From Apiotrichum sp. Y4204 (lineage: Eukaryota > Basidiomycota > Tremellomycetes > Trichosporonales > Trichosporonaceae): DNA of 64,000 bases. The DNA lies in the NCBI GenBank assembly GCA_025531455.1, contig JAMYHL010000035.1, forward strand, positions 620,001-684,000. The letters are read 5' to 3'. The position numbers and the translations under genes are program-made. Below the pieces are notes generated by a model. That model saw only the letters and a list, made by a program, of their open reading frames with translations. It had not been told where the DNA came from and did no database searches. Below are positions 25,047 to 37,545 of this stretch, one piece after another (the first letter of the stretch is position 1; each line of letters opens with the position of its first letter).

Positions 25047-28000
25047 ACTGCTGCGATCAACTAGCGCGAAGGTCCTCGAGTGGACCACACGTCGGCGTGG
25101 GTGATGAGGTGAGGTGAGGAAGGAGGAGCGGAGATGATATGGGAGAGAAGAACAATGTTTGGTGAGTACTGGGAGTACTCAAAGACGGGTTGGAGAGAGG
25201 ACGGGCGGTGGTACAATTGCAATGAAGGAAGACGCGCGCGGCAGGCGGTCGAGGGCGACGATTGGCGGGAGACGAGTAGGAGACAGAATACTACAGCACG
25301 AGTTGGGTGCTGGGTGCTTGAGCTTGCTCAGGAGATCAGGTCGGGAATCAAGGAGCAGAGTCAAGGAGTCGAGGACGAGTTGGGAGATGAGGTTAGGTTG
25401 TCCCCTGAGGCGTTGGGGCGCTGAACTGTCGCACCTGCGGGGGATGCGTTTTGAGGCGGCTGTCGGAGAGGTGGAGCGGGGACTGTACAAATCTACAGCG
25501 AGCAATGACGCTCAAATCGCAGCGGCTCTTCAAAGTCGACAAGCGGAGAGAGAAGATGAGGAGGGTATAGTGAAGGATGTGAAGAGGGGTGAGGATGAGA
25601 GAAAGACGTTGTGGTTGGATAGTGTCGGTTGTTGGCTGGATGGATGGAGGAAGATTCTGTATAGGTGTTTGGCGACTTTCGAGATGACCGGTATCGAGCG
25701 TGGTATGACGAGAAGACGCGCCCGCGCGACTGGATGGGCAGAGGGCCAGAGGAAAGGCACAGTGGGAAGGCAGTTTAGGCAGGGTGCGAGAGAGTGATTG
25801 TTGTGTGTGGGGGTGGCTGGTCGTTGATGGGTGGATGCGAGAGAAGGGATGGATGTGGTGTATAGTGTGTGTGTCTGTGGCCAGGAACCAAATCTGGCAT
25901 CCAAGTTTGCCTTCCCTCAGGGTCTGGCCATTGCAGGCATCAGACTGCCAGCACCCAGCGATTACAGCGTACAGCGGACCCCCAGCAGCCAGGGCACTAC
26001 GGAGAAGGCTGGCAGCGATAGCGGTTTGGGCGCATATGCTCTGGCTCTCTGGTGGTATAGCCCATACACACACACACAATCCCCCAGGAAAGTCAGGACA
26101 TTCTGCAGGAAAGCTGTTCCGAGATGTCCCATCCTACAGAATTCCAGCCATAATCACCGCCTCCTCAGCCATCAACAATCGTCATCTTATCAGGGACACG
26201 CACGTGTCGGAATTATATCTATTCCCGAGCTCACTACAAAAGTCACGTGAAACAGCCAAACATCCTCGACGATTTCCCACGTTGTGTGGCAGTTTTTGCC
26301 CTTCCTCGATCAGTTTTCGCGTTTGTGTTTTTTTTTTGTCTTCCCTCACCAGAAATTTCCGGTCTTGGCCAATATGGAGGGAAAAGAAGTCGCGTTGTTT
26401 GCATTGCGGCGTCATTGATTTTTAGATTTGGCACCAGCCGCGATCCAGGGTAGCACCGGATGGGAGATGACCGCGAGCTGCCAGCCCACATACAGCTTGC
26501 AACATGCATATAAGCATCTGCCTGCTCGTGCATAATGGAGTGCATCGTATATATGGTATGCAACAGCACCGCAACAACGGTGCAAAGGAATGAGTGAAGG
26601 TGGGTATTGTGGGACGGATCTCCGTCAAGGCCCACTCTTCTTCCGCGGACCGAGACATAATGTGACCCGCCCATGGGACGGACCAACGCGCCGCGCGCGT
26701 AATGTTCTGGGTGCACCCTAGTGTGCATCGGATGGGCCCGATATTACAGCAGCTGCGACGCGTCGTGCGCCCCAGATGGTCAGATGGACACAGTTCTGTG
26801 CACGGTTTCATTCGCCCTCGGGGACGCGGCCAACCCGGCGGATCACGGTTCACAGATCACGCACAACGGAGATGTTGGGCCAAACCAGGCTCAGGCAGCA
26901 GGGAGTCCCTGGCGCCCCTGCTAGCCCGCTGCGATCCTATGATCCTATGGCCTATGGCCTATAGTATGCGTGTGATCCTGCCCAGTGCGCTAGGAGTATT
27001 CCGCAATTCTGTAATTCTCATCTCAAATGCTGTACGAGACAGGTACGCATCCAGCTGCGCGATCTCTATGCCACCGACCCCCGGGCCCCGCCTGCCCCAT
27101 TCGGAGTGGGCCGAGCCTCCGGCTCCGAGCAGCCAAGGTGCTATGTGCTAACTAAGGGAACGGTGCTCCACCGTGGCGTGGGAGATGCGGAGTATGCACA
27201 GGTCGGCTCGGCCCGCCTTGACCTCTTCGCTGGAATTTGAGGTGGGGTTCAGCGTGGTGTCATCGCGACGCGACCCGTCATGAACATGAACAGTATATGA
27301 GCGCGCGTTAAATGAGCACGCGTGACCGTCCCCACTCCTGATCTCCTGATGCTCCAAGACACGGGTCCGCCAATTGACGGGGTCACATCTGGCCAGGTTC
27401 TCAGGATGGAGGGCAGCGGTCAGGATCAAGGCGGCCTTGATGACGGGTGTCCAGCTTTCTACCAGGTGAGACACCTGGTCACCTGCCAACTATAGCTCCG
27501 TACGCATTGCACAAGGCCGCGATCTCAGAGCGGAGCGGAGGCAATGTGACGCCGCAGGTGGGCGGTATGGGCGGAGATGCGCCGGCGTCCCTCAGATTTT
27601 GAGATTTGCGGTTTGTGGTCCCTCTCAGGTATGCCAGGACGAGTTTTCTGCGATCCCTAGACGCAGAGGCCTCTCTGTGTCTAGCGGTCTGAGCCTCCGC
27701 CCCTTTGACCGCTACAGGTCCGATGCTCTAGGTTTTCAGCTATAAAACCACTGGAATGCGCAGCCGTAGCGCCGTTGCGTACATGTATTCAACTCTGCCC
27801 TGTGCGATCTCGCGATTTTGGCATATCGTCACGCGTGAGATTTGTTCAAAGGCCGTACTTCACCGGCGGGTGTCACCGTCACGGCACGCCTCTCCGTGCA
27901 GCAGAATTCTGGAGCTTGTGGTCATCATGCATTGGTGAGGTCACTTGTCTTGTCTCACTGCTGACCGCAGATATGTAGTTTGGCGCGACGTGTCACGACG

Positions 28001-28368
28001 GCTCATCTCCACCAACACTGACGCGTCACGAGATCACGATAAGCGAACACCCGCCCGACATGGATCGCGTACTTCATCCCTCGTCCTCCGTGATTTCTCC
28101 CAGTGTCACAAGGTTATGCTCACCTCTGTACTCTGTGGATCTGCCTTAATCTACGGTCCCGACTGCTCAGCTCACACCGACGCTTTCGTCGAACCAGTCA
28201 CACGAGCACTAAACTACAAGCGTGGCCGATCGCGATTGACCGATTGCGGTGGAGGTCATGGGGATCGGAGATTAGGTGATCTCCGCCTTGTGGGACTTTC
28301 ACATGAGATCTGCGTGGCTGGGGAAGGCGCCTGACATGGCCGGACAGATAATCTGTGACGTCATTGTC

Positions 28369-28384
28369 GCGATCCATGGATCGC
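28369..28384. repeat. Perfect 16-bp palindrome
   Basis: GCGATCCATGGATCGC reads the same on both strands. It sits in a GATC-rich patch (about 28,220-28,420) that also contains a GGAGAT...ATCTCC inverted repeat. Confidence 0.8.
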
Positions 28385-29889
28385 CTCGGCTCACGATCAT
28401 TGATCGCCAGGCGAGGGAACCAGATGGCCAAATGCTTGCATCTGGCAGCGCCGTACATGGTTGTTGTGCGCCTGAAAGATTGTTCTCTCCGTCACATCCA
28501 GACAGACACCAGCACCAATCGCTGAGAGAAATATCATTCACGATAAGCTCAAGACGTGACTGCGCAGCTGACTGGATGAGACCGCCATGGACTACAGGCC
28601 ACACGCCCGCTCAGCTCTAGGCATAGTGCGCCCCAGGACGAGCTGCAAGGCGTGGCTACTTGGTGTTGGGTGGTCTCACCTGCCGGGTAATTGGCGCAAA
28701 CGGCGCCAAGGAGGGGCAATTCCACGAGCGCTCGGGGATGCGGAGAGACAGGTGCTAATCGCGACAAAGGAGCGCGTGAGTGGGCAGCGAGGCGATGAGG
28801 ACGAGAGAGCGCGTTCTAGTGATAAAAACTTGCTGGCTGATAACAATGAAAGTCACCTCACAGCTCTCCGCCCTCCTCCCTCAACTGTTCCAGGAAGCGG
28901 GTCAGCCAGACAAGAGCTAACCAGCTGATCTCGGCTCTCCTGGCACCGTATGGCGAGGACTCCTGGCTGCAAAACACTGACAATAACTAGTTCTTTGTCT
29001 GAAATCGAGCCCGAGTTCACTCTTCAGCTACATTACTCCCAGACGGGGTTCGTGGACACAATGCGGCGAAGCAGCGAGCCAGCAAGACAATGAACACTTG
29101 CTGTAGAATGCTACAGCTGTTACCTTCACTGTCGCGCTCAACGGGAGGACCTCAACGAGGCGGTGGGCAGGGGCCATGAGGGACAGCTCGTAAGTCTCGC
29201 AAGTTTTGTGTGGCTCAAAGATATAAGTGAGGTGGCTCTCTGATCATCGCTTGCCGAAGCCATTAAAAAGATTGGGGCTCGACGCGTGGATCACTGCGGA
29301 ATGACTTCGATCGATCGTGACATGCGCCACAGACTTTCACCGCGTTGCGCGGTCTCTGAAACCCTCGTTTGCAGAAGGAATCTGGGTAGGAACTGGTAAG
29401 ATGCTGCTTTCTATTCCCATACCATACCAGTGTCACATGTTTTATGTGCTTGCTGCTGGTTTCTTGAAGCTTGGTATCTTGAAGCTTCATAACTCGACGC
29501 GACACCGCTGAGCGTCAGTGGGCCACACAGGCCGCACAAAGCCATTCGCGTAAAAGTGTCAGCTCTTAGGGTACCGGGTACACCGGTGGCTGCACATATG
29601 GGCACATGTGCAAATCGAGATGAACATGTGGACATGTAGACATCGGAAGAGTGGGACATGGGATGTTCTTTCGGCACGACGGTCGTGTGCACCTCTTCCA
29701 CCACAATGTCCATCCTCAGCTGTCCGATCTCGATCTTGTAGGTGGCGATGCTCAGGCAAGGTTGGGCCACTTCCGATGTTGACGGCATATGTCTGGGAGC
29801 TGAGTTTATAGCGCACACTGTTGGCTCTGTGTTCGAGGTAGATATAAACATGCGAAATGCAAACATACAAACACATCCAAAACATGTTG

Positions 29890-29921
29890 GCATGTGAGCA
29901 TGTGAGCATGTGAGCATGTGG
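29890..29921. repeat. 8-bp minisatellite, 4 units of GCATGTGA
   Basis: Three perfect GCATGTGA copies are followed by GCATGTGG. Related ACATGTG words recur at 29600-29640. Confidence 0.85.
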
Positions 29922-30123
29922 TCTTGTCGCGTCCATGCATTACATCCTAACATCTATATAACGCGGACCCCGCGCTGCTTATGCGGGTGTCATCAGCGTT
30001 CTGTGCCATGGACTGACGCTGTGCGGTGCTGCGGATAAGGTTGTCCCACTGCTCCCCTCGGCTCCATCTGGTGGAACGTTTGGAGCTTGATGGCTTGGCC
30101 CGAGATGGGTGATGCGTGACGCT

Positions 30124-30171
30124 GAGGAAGGGGGAAGGAACGGAAGGGGGAAGGGGAAAGGGGAAAGGGGT
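30124..30171. repeat. Polypurine G/A tract with repeated G runs
   Basis: About 48 nt of almost pure G and A on the plus strand, with five runs of four or five G. It is a candidate for G-quadruplex or triplex structure, and lies about 0.9 kb upstream of the CLC start codon. Confidence 0.7.
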
Positions 30172-31077
30172 AGGCACGACATTTGAAACACTATTACAAA
30201 ATGGCATTACAATTCTGTTTTGTCCTTTGTCTCTGTCCTTCACCGCCATTACACCGCGCGCATCGCCGCCCATCTGCCACCGAGTAACCGCTGAATCCCG
30301 AAAAAGAAAAGGGGGGAGAGACCGAGACCATCGTCATCGCCGTGTTTTGTTGCTTTCTGTCGCTGTAGCATCGCATCAGAGCAAGCCTGTCCTGGTGACA
30401 AGCTCCATCACCACCACCACTTCCACTTTCATCACCACCGCCTGTTTGCCACTCGGCTCTGCACTTCTACAATACTCCTGGCCGGCCATCTCGAGGAGCA
30501 AGTCTCTTTCGCCCACATCTTCCACTTTTGGCCACTTCTGCCCCTCTCGGTGGCGCACACCCTCACGCGACAGATTCAAAGTCTTGGCTTGGCCCCGCGC
30601 TTCAAATTCGCCGCCGCGCCCGCCGTCGCCCCACCCCCTTCCTTCGGGATCCCTTGCGTTGTGACAAGACATCAGACGACACTGGGATACCCTTGAGCAC
30701 GGACACTCTCACTCTGGTCTCACTACCTTGTCGACATTCTCCCGCGTGCAGCTTGACTGCGACTCATTGCAGTAGCGGCCTGCGAGGCCAACTAGCGCGC
30801 GACCAATTGTGAACGAGGCGTGCCAGCAGAACGTGACCTGGAACGCTCCTGTCCGACGTCCGACCATCACTCCCGGGCCGATTTCGACGTTGCTATCGCT
30901 GTCGCTTAGCTCCTTTCCGACCACCAAGACACCTCCTGTCACGTTTGACTGTAACTCCCAAGACGAGGCACTCTCCCGCGTTTGCTTTGTTTTCTCTCGT
31001 TCCCCTACGCTTCGTTGAAGCCCACCTTTGGCGCACTAGTCTGCCGGCTATACAACTCGTTTCAATCGGTCGACACG

Positions 31078-34000
31078 ATGCCCGGCAGCCAGGGTGACCG
31101 CGGTCACCAACCAGACCAGCGACGTGCTGCTCGGACAGCGAGTATCTCCTCAATCAATACGGTGTCCACCACTGCAACGTCGCGTGCTCGACCCCCGTCG
31201 GTATCCAATCGTCGTGTCACTGCCTCGCATTCTCGAGGCCACTCGAGTGACGAGCCGAGGTAAGTCAGTGGAGCTCAAGCTCGCGTGAGCTTGAGCTCGA
31301 GCACCCCATTGTCTCGCTTGTCAAACGCTTATACCCCACAGTCAACCGCCTTCTCCAATGACATACTTTCCCAACCCTTCGACATTTACCAAGGAGCCTG
31401 CGCAAGGTTTCATGCCCGCGATTCAGCGGTCCCCGTCGATCGCATCCGTTCGCATGCCCGGTTCTGTCTCGCAGACATCTCTCTTGACAGACACAGATCC
31501 TGACAGCGGCACGCCGCGCGTCGGTCCCGGCGAGCTCCAGGCGCAACAGGCAACATTGCAACCTATACCGCCGCTTCATCTTCCAACTTCGTCGCACGCA
31601 GCTACCATGCCCCTTCCTTCGCCCTCTAATGCCTCGGTATCCACCTCGCCACGTATAGGATCTCGTCGAGCCGCGAGCATTGCAACGCCCCGCACAGGGT
31701 ACGGGTCAACAGCGCATTTCAACAACACATTGGGCACGAGTATCGAGGTGCCCACCGCTCTGGGACTCCTGCCTGGGCCAGCTATCGACAGTCGCCGGGT
31801 GGCAAGCACCTCCCAGGCTATTGCTCCGCCGCTGGCGAGTCCGAGGGCTCATATGCCCCCCATTCCTCACACCGCAGGGGGCAACACGCGTTCATCACAT
31901 CACAGCCACTCCATGAGCCAGCCGGTCACCGCAATGGGAACACCGCGACATCCCCGAACCCGTCGCGACGAGGCACAGACTCCCAGTTTTGCGGGCGCGA
32001 TGGTGGACTCACAGCGCAGCCGATCGGCCCAGCGTAGCCAAGATCACACCCGCAGTCGCTCCGCGCACGACACTTACCGCCGGGGCATGAACTCCACACT
32101 CCAGCCCCCTCTTCCGCCCCACACCGCAGGCCCTTCGTCCCCGACTGGATCCGTTTTCCAGCGTCTGAGGCGCCGTGCGTCCAATATCGGCTTTGCCCGA
32201 CCTCACAACTACGATGCTGATAGCGATTACGACTACGACGACCACGAGGACGAAGGAAAGCGCGCCAACGGCACCCGTGTGTGGTACTCGTCGTACGTGA
32301 CGATCGACTGGCTGCACGACGCGATCAAGGAGAGCAGCCGTATCCGCCGTGTGCGACATTTAGGCCGTTCATCCCTTCGTGGAGCGATTTGGAACGCTTG
32401 GGACCGCTTCCAAGGCTGGCTCGTTGTCACCCTCGTCGGCGCCATTACCGCTCTGTTCGCATTCTGCATTATCCGCTCGGAAATGAGCTTCTTCGACGCA
32501 AAGGAAGGTTTCTGCGCTAGGTCATGGGGCAAGGCCAAGCGTCTCTGTTGTCCTCCACCGAGCACCGGTCCCGGCGGCACTGGAAAGGCGCAGGCGTGTC
32601 CCGACTGGATCGAATGGGGGCAATACTTTGGTGGCGAGGCGGACTCGGAATCGTCCATTTGGAGCGAGCCGGAGTTTATCGCCTATTTCTGCATCGCACT
32701 CGCGCTCGCATGCTCGGCATCCGCACTGACATACTACATTACTTCATCGGCAACGCACGTCACCAGCAAGGACTCTGCGTTCCTCGGCCCGGCCCCGCGT
32801 GACCAGATGGCTCAGCGCATGTCGCCGATCAAGTCGATGAACGAACGTCAGCCGCTGCTCCCCAACCCTGATGAGGAGGAAGAAGAGCAGGGCGAGGTGG
32901 ATCTCCCGGTTGAACCTCCTCGCCCCGTCATATACATGGCCGCAGGCAGTGGTATTCCAGAGATCAAGACCATCCTCTCTGGCTTTGTCATTCACGGATA
33001 TCTCGGCATGTCGACCCTTCTCGTCAAGAGCTTCGGACTCGCCCTGTCTGTTGGTTCAGGCTTGTCGCTCGGAAAGGAAGGTCCCTTTGTGCACATCGCC
33101 TCCTGTATCGCCAATATCGTCTCTCGTGCGTTTGCAAAGTACGAGCAGAACGAAGGCAAGCGTCGTGAAATTCTGTCCGCAGCGTGTGCCGCAGGTGTTG
33201 CCGTCTCCTTCGGCGCGCCCATCGGTGGTGTGTTATTCTCCCTCGAGGAAGCCTCGTACTACTTCCCGCCAAAGGTCATGTGGCGCTCGTTCTGGTGCGC
33301 TGCCGTCGCCGCAATCACCCTCAGGGCGTTGAACCCGTATGGCAACGGATCGATTGTCCTGTTCGGTGTCACGTACACCAAGGAGTATCACTACTGGGAG
33401 TTTGGCGTCTTTATCCTTCTCGGCATCTTTGGAGGCCTGTATGGCGCGCTCTTCTCTCGGCTGAACATCATCTGGAGTCGCGAGGTGCGCAAGAAGACCT
33501 GGCTCGCGCGCCACCCTATCACTGAGGTTGCCCTTGTCACGGCGCTCACGACGGTGGTCTCGTTCATGAACCCGTACACCCGGCTCAGTGGTACGGAACT
33601 CATCGCCAAGCTCTTTGCGGACTGCAAGGTCGACGCTACGTCGTCGCTCTGCGTGGACCGCACGTACTCGATCTGGCCCATCATCTCGTCCGTTGGCACC
33701 GCCCTACTCATCAAGGCGACCTTGACGATCATCACCTTCGGTGTCGTTCTGCCTGCCGGTATCTTTATCCCATCGCTAGTCATTGGCGCATGCTTTGGGC
33801 GGATAGTTGGCGTTGTGCTCGAATACTGCGAGTTCCACTACAAGCTGCCAATCTTTGACAGCTGTGGAACTGAACAATGTGTCGTTGCGGGCATCTACGC
33901 CATGGTCGGCGCAGCAGCCACGCTTGCGGGTGTCACCCGTACGACAGTGTCGCTTGCGGTCATCATGTTCGAGCTCACCGGCACACTCAACTACGTTGTT

Positions 34001-34982
34001 CCCGTCATGCTCGCCGTCCTCGTCGCCAAGACTGTTGCGGATGGTCTTGAGAAGCGTGGTATCTACGAACTCGTTATCGAGCTCAAGAAGCTGCCTTACC
34101 TGAGCAACAAGGATGAGTACCTCTGGGGTGGACGCCTGGTTTCTGAAGTGGTGAGTAAGGGAAGCAAAGTGAGACGTCAACTAATCCCCAGATGGACCGC
34201 GAGGCCCCCACTCTCCGTGCAGACAAGCCTCACACTGTTCGCGAGCTCACTGGCCGCCTGCTCGAGCTCGTCCGCCTCGGCTATGCGGATGCCGGTCTCC
34301 CTGTCCTCATCAAGGAGCCGACAGTCGACCGGGACGGGCGCACGTCTGCGTGTCTCCGGATTCTCGGTTTCTTGGGCATCAACGAGCTCGAGCATGCGCT
34401 CACGGAGCTCCAGGACGACCCCGATGCCGTGGTTAACCTCACGCCTGATGAGCTGCAGTCCTCGCGCATGAGCATTTTCTCCTTCACCGAGAGCCATGAG
34501 GGGCGGCACAATCCCTATGACCTCAGCCAGTATATTGATCGTGTGAGTACAGATGTGGCGAGTCTGTGCCACGGTTGGGCCTTGAGGGCTCCGAGACTGG
34601 CGGGCTTGGTGGTCCATTGTTTGCATGGCGAGCACTTGGAGGTGATGAGACGCCCGCCCATATGGAGCGCGCGTTTTTCCCGTCACGCTTTCGAAACACG
34701 TCTGCCCCCCGATAGGGGTGTCTTGCACGATCTGAAAGTCTTTTCTTTGTCCCTTTTCATCGCCCAGATGCTGACGCTCAGGCCCCTATTACAGTACAGG
34801 TGCATTCGCCCCTCGAACTGGTACAGCAGCTCTTCGTCAAGCTTGGCGCGCGACAGATCTTGGTGACAGACGGGCGAGGAACGTACCGCGGCGCGCTGTA
34901 CAAGAAGCAGTGGATAGCGTTCCTCGACGATCTCGAGCACGAGCGTCTTGAGTGGTATGGACCTCGGTTCCACCACTCATAA
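31078..34982 (+). CDS. CLC-family chloride channel / Cl-/H+ exchanger
   Basis: Voltage-gated-type chloride transporter of intracellular (Golgi/endosomal/vacuolar) membranes, about 1,180 residues. Exons are 31078..31259, 31342..34150, 34192..34542 and 34782..34982. The first 370 residues or so are a disordered Ser/Pro/Arg-rich cytosolic extension, followed by the fungal CLC start TIDWLHDAIKES. CLC signatures are intact: GSGIPEIK, GKEGPFVH with the gating glutamate at about residue 640, and GAPIGGVLFSLEE with the putative proton glutamate at about 697. Having both acidic residues argues for an exchanger rather than a channel. The C-terminus has two CBS domains, from HTVRELTGRLLELV and from APITVQVHSPLELVQQLF. 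Intron 3 is long (239 nt); an acceptor at 34766 would also work with a shifted donor, so that junction is less certain. Confidence 0.93.
31271..31298 (+). repeat. Perfect 12-bp inverted repeat in CLC intron 1
   Basis: Arm GAGCTCAAGCTC, loop GCGT, arm GAGCTTGAGCTC. The hairpin begins 11 nt after the first intron base (31260) and lies wholly inside intron 1 (31260-31341). Confidence 0.9.
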
Positions 34983-35486
34983 CGACAATCACAGCGGGTG
35001 GCGTTTGCGGGGCAAGCGCCACGCCGTTGCACCCTTGCGAGATGTGGACCGATGTACTGCACTCCCCATCGATTTCAATCTCCCCTCAAGTTCCGGTCCC
35101 GAATGAGGCGCACCCTCTGTGTCAGACACACCTGACAGGGGTCTTGTCTGTACTGTGCTGTGGACTTTGAGGGGCTGTTACGATATGCATAATGGAACAT
35201 TCATGACCTTCAATTGGGAGGATGTGAACGCCGTCCGCGGATGTGAGCATCGTGTACCGAGTCTAAAAGAGCGCAAGGGTTGAAGGCGTTGATTGTACCC
35301 AACTTGCACCTGCGCAACTGACGAAACAGAATGGAGTTGGCCGTGACGTCATAACGATGAATAAACACTTCTTGTCACCCCCGGTCGCCAACGCGGCGAC
35401 AAGCATCACACGAGACACAGCGAACGATGCTGTACAGATACCCTGGTTGCGCACAGCGACGACTACCTCTAGGGATTATTTCCTTT

Positions 35487-35556
35487 GGGGACGTTGACTG
35501 GGAACGTTGAATGGGGATGTTGAATGGGGACGTTGAATAATCATCGTTGAACAATC
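35487..35556. repeat. Degenerate ~13-bp minisatellite (GGGGAYGTTGAAT)
   Basis: About five imperfect units with the core GTTGA[AC] preceded by GGGGA/GGGAA. The last units degrade to AATCATCGTTGAACAATC. Confidence 0.75.
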
Positions 35557-36112
35557 AAAATTACAGCCCTAGTGCAGCCCACCTGACCGAACACCAAGTT
35601 GCCGCTAGCCTGCAGACTGGTGCTAGGTGGGCGCTAGGCGCGTCCTGCGCGTCTGGATTGCACAAACGTGCATGTCATATAATAACGAGGAATGATGGTG
35701 TCAGTAGTGTGGCGCATGGATCACTCTCGGAAGATACTTGGAGGACAGTTGGAATACGGTTGGGAATCACTTGGAAGTTGCCAGGAATACACTTGGGTGG
35801 CAAAGTGGCAAATTGGATTGTATGGATTGTTTTGTTCTGCTTGTCGGACATCCCGAGTCAGCGGACTGCGGCTGCGGCGGATGCGGCGGATGCCATTTCA
35901 TGCAAGCGAACAAGCTCCTTCGATCATGTGGGCGCATGTGCCCAAGCTCAAGGTTGGCCGTTGAAGTTGATGACGGTGGTCTTGGCCAGTAGCAGATAGT
36001 GGGACGGCGGCGGGCGGAGGTCTCCGATCCTGCAAATTGCTCGGCACACGCCCACTGCTGCCCGAAAAAAGTACGAGATGTACGACACGCGGCTCGGCAC
36101 ACGACACGCTGG

Positions 36113-36152
36113 ACGGCAGTACGGCAGCACGGCAGCACGGCAGTACGGCAGT
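36113..36152. repeat. 8-bp minisatellite, 5 units of ACGGCAGY
   Basis: Five back-to-back units that differ only by C or T at the last base. Confidence 0.9.
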
Positions 36153-37545
36153 CGCAGGCACGGACACGGACACGTCGGCTTCGGCGTGGCGGATGGGGAA
36201 ATGCGGCGGGCACAACAAGCTGTTCATGCTCCGTGTGTGCATGTGGGGATGACGGATGGTGTCCAACTCTTCCTGCTATACACCCTTGGCGGTTGGATGG
36301 AACTGAAGCGTGGAGGTGTAACAGGCTGACATTTGGCTGATATCCTGGCAGCTGGCAGTGTGTGTTTGGCTTTTGAGCCCAGACCCAGGACCTTTTGATT
36401 CGTTGTGTGACGCGCCAGTTCCGATGGGTGACGCCGGTAGGCTGGTACGCCGGTTGCGCCTCGTCGGCGCCACCGTCCCGCGTGTCACTTCCCCCTGCCG
36501 CCACCGTCGCACATGCAAAAGCTTGCAAAGTATGCAAAGCACAGAAAAGCAGAGCGGCTACAGGGACGCAGGGTGCATGCAGGGCTGTTTGATTGTGGAG
36601 CCGAGCAGGGCGGTATGCGAGCTTGTAGAGTCTAGAAGGAAAACGAGGGTGGTCGCTCGACTAGTACAGCTCGAAATCTGGATCCCTTGAGCAGTGGGCA
36701 TGTGGCCCCCAGTCACGTAAACAAGCTTCGGTGCACCCAGCACTGTTAAACGAAGGCACAACACGCCCAGTCCAGTTGGGCAGTAGCGAGCATACGTCCA
36801 CATCTATCTCTCATCTCAACATCCACACACACACACAATCACATTACATCGCATCTCTCATTCACAAGTCACGTCTGCTTTGCGCTGTGTCCACACTCTT
36901 GTCGTTTTATCGCCTCGCTCCGCTCTATTGGACCGACACCGACACCCCTGCGCCTGTTGACATTGCTCTTGCACTCAATCCCGCCACACGCGCTTTGCTC
37001 CCCACACGCGCACGGTTTGCCACTATCACACACTGCACGCGTACACACCCCCTCGACCACCTCCTCCCCGCCATCAGCACAGTCCCCAGTCGCAACCGCG
37101 CGCCGTGAATACCGGCCTGCCGCACAGCCCGCGCTCGGAACACGCTCCGTCCTCCAGCGGACGCACCGGCTAACTCCAGGACGCGTTGGTTGAAGCTATC
37201 TTTGTCTAGCGCAGGCGGCACCTCGAAAAACCAGCGAGCAAGGCTCTCTGGCTCCTTGTATCTCACGCTTGTGCTCTTGTCGTTACTCGAGCTCGATAAC
37301 GACTTGCTCAGAAGCACGCTGCTGCATCCCTCGGCTGCGCGGCATTCTGCGGTCCTTGTTCAGTCTTCTCCGCCCCTTGCTTCTGCGTCCTCCATCGGGC
37401 GGCCATCCTCGTCTCCCCATTCCCTCGCATCCTCTATCGTCTGACCTCCACCCCCGAAGGCCTTAATACTCTTTGCCCGAACGGCGCTGCGCCACCCTCT
37501 CCTTTACCAGATCGACCCATAGATGTGTGATCTTCGCATTGTATA

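Larger units (their letters stand above)
25047..31077. other. 6-kb gene-free interval between divergent genes
   Basis: The largest empty stretch of the window lies between the cyclin (minus) and CLC (plus) genes. About 25,090-25,800 is purine-rich on the plus strand (cyclin leader side). About 30,340-31,070 is pyrimidine-rich on the plus strand (CLC leader side). The middle has short tandem repeats (29890-29921), a 16-bp palindrome (28369-28384), a G/A tract (30124-30171) and scattered TATA-like words (for example 27741, 29952) without a recognisable gene behind them. A non-coding RNA gene cannot be excluded by eye. Confidence 0.45.
34983..37545. other. Gene-free interval with minisatellites and a lipase leader
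   Basis: No supportable gene. Tandem repeats occur at 35487-35556 and 36113-36152. A TTGGAAT-rich degenerate repeat spans about 35,700-35,820. From about 36,780 to 37,540 the plus strand is pyrimidine-rich and probably contains the promoter and 5' leader of the lipase gene. Confidence 0.5.

Noticed and set aside
25047..25088. Upstream start for the cyclin at 25088
   Set aside because: It would begin with GTG, which is not a normal eukaryotic start; ATG 25046 is adequate.
25159..25797. 212-codon plus-strand ORF
   Set aside because: It is the purine-rich complement of the cyclin leader; the Arg/Glu/Gly composition follows from the strand skew.
27741..27938. TATAAAA followed by a 60-codon ORF
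   Set aside because: The ORF starts only 15 nt after the TATA start, too close for a transcript leader, and has no motif.
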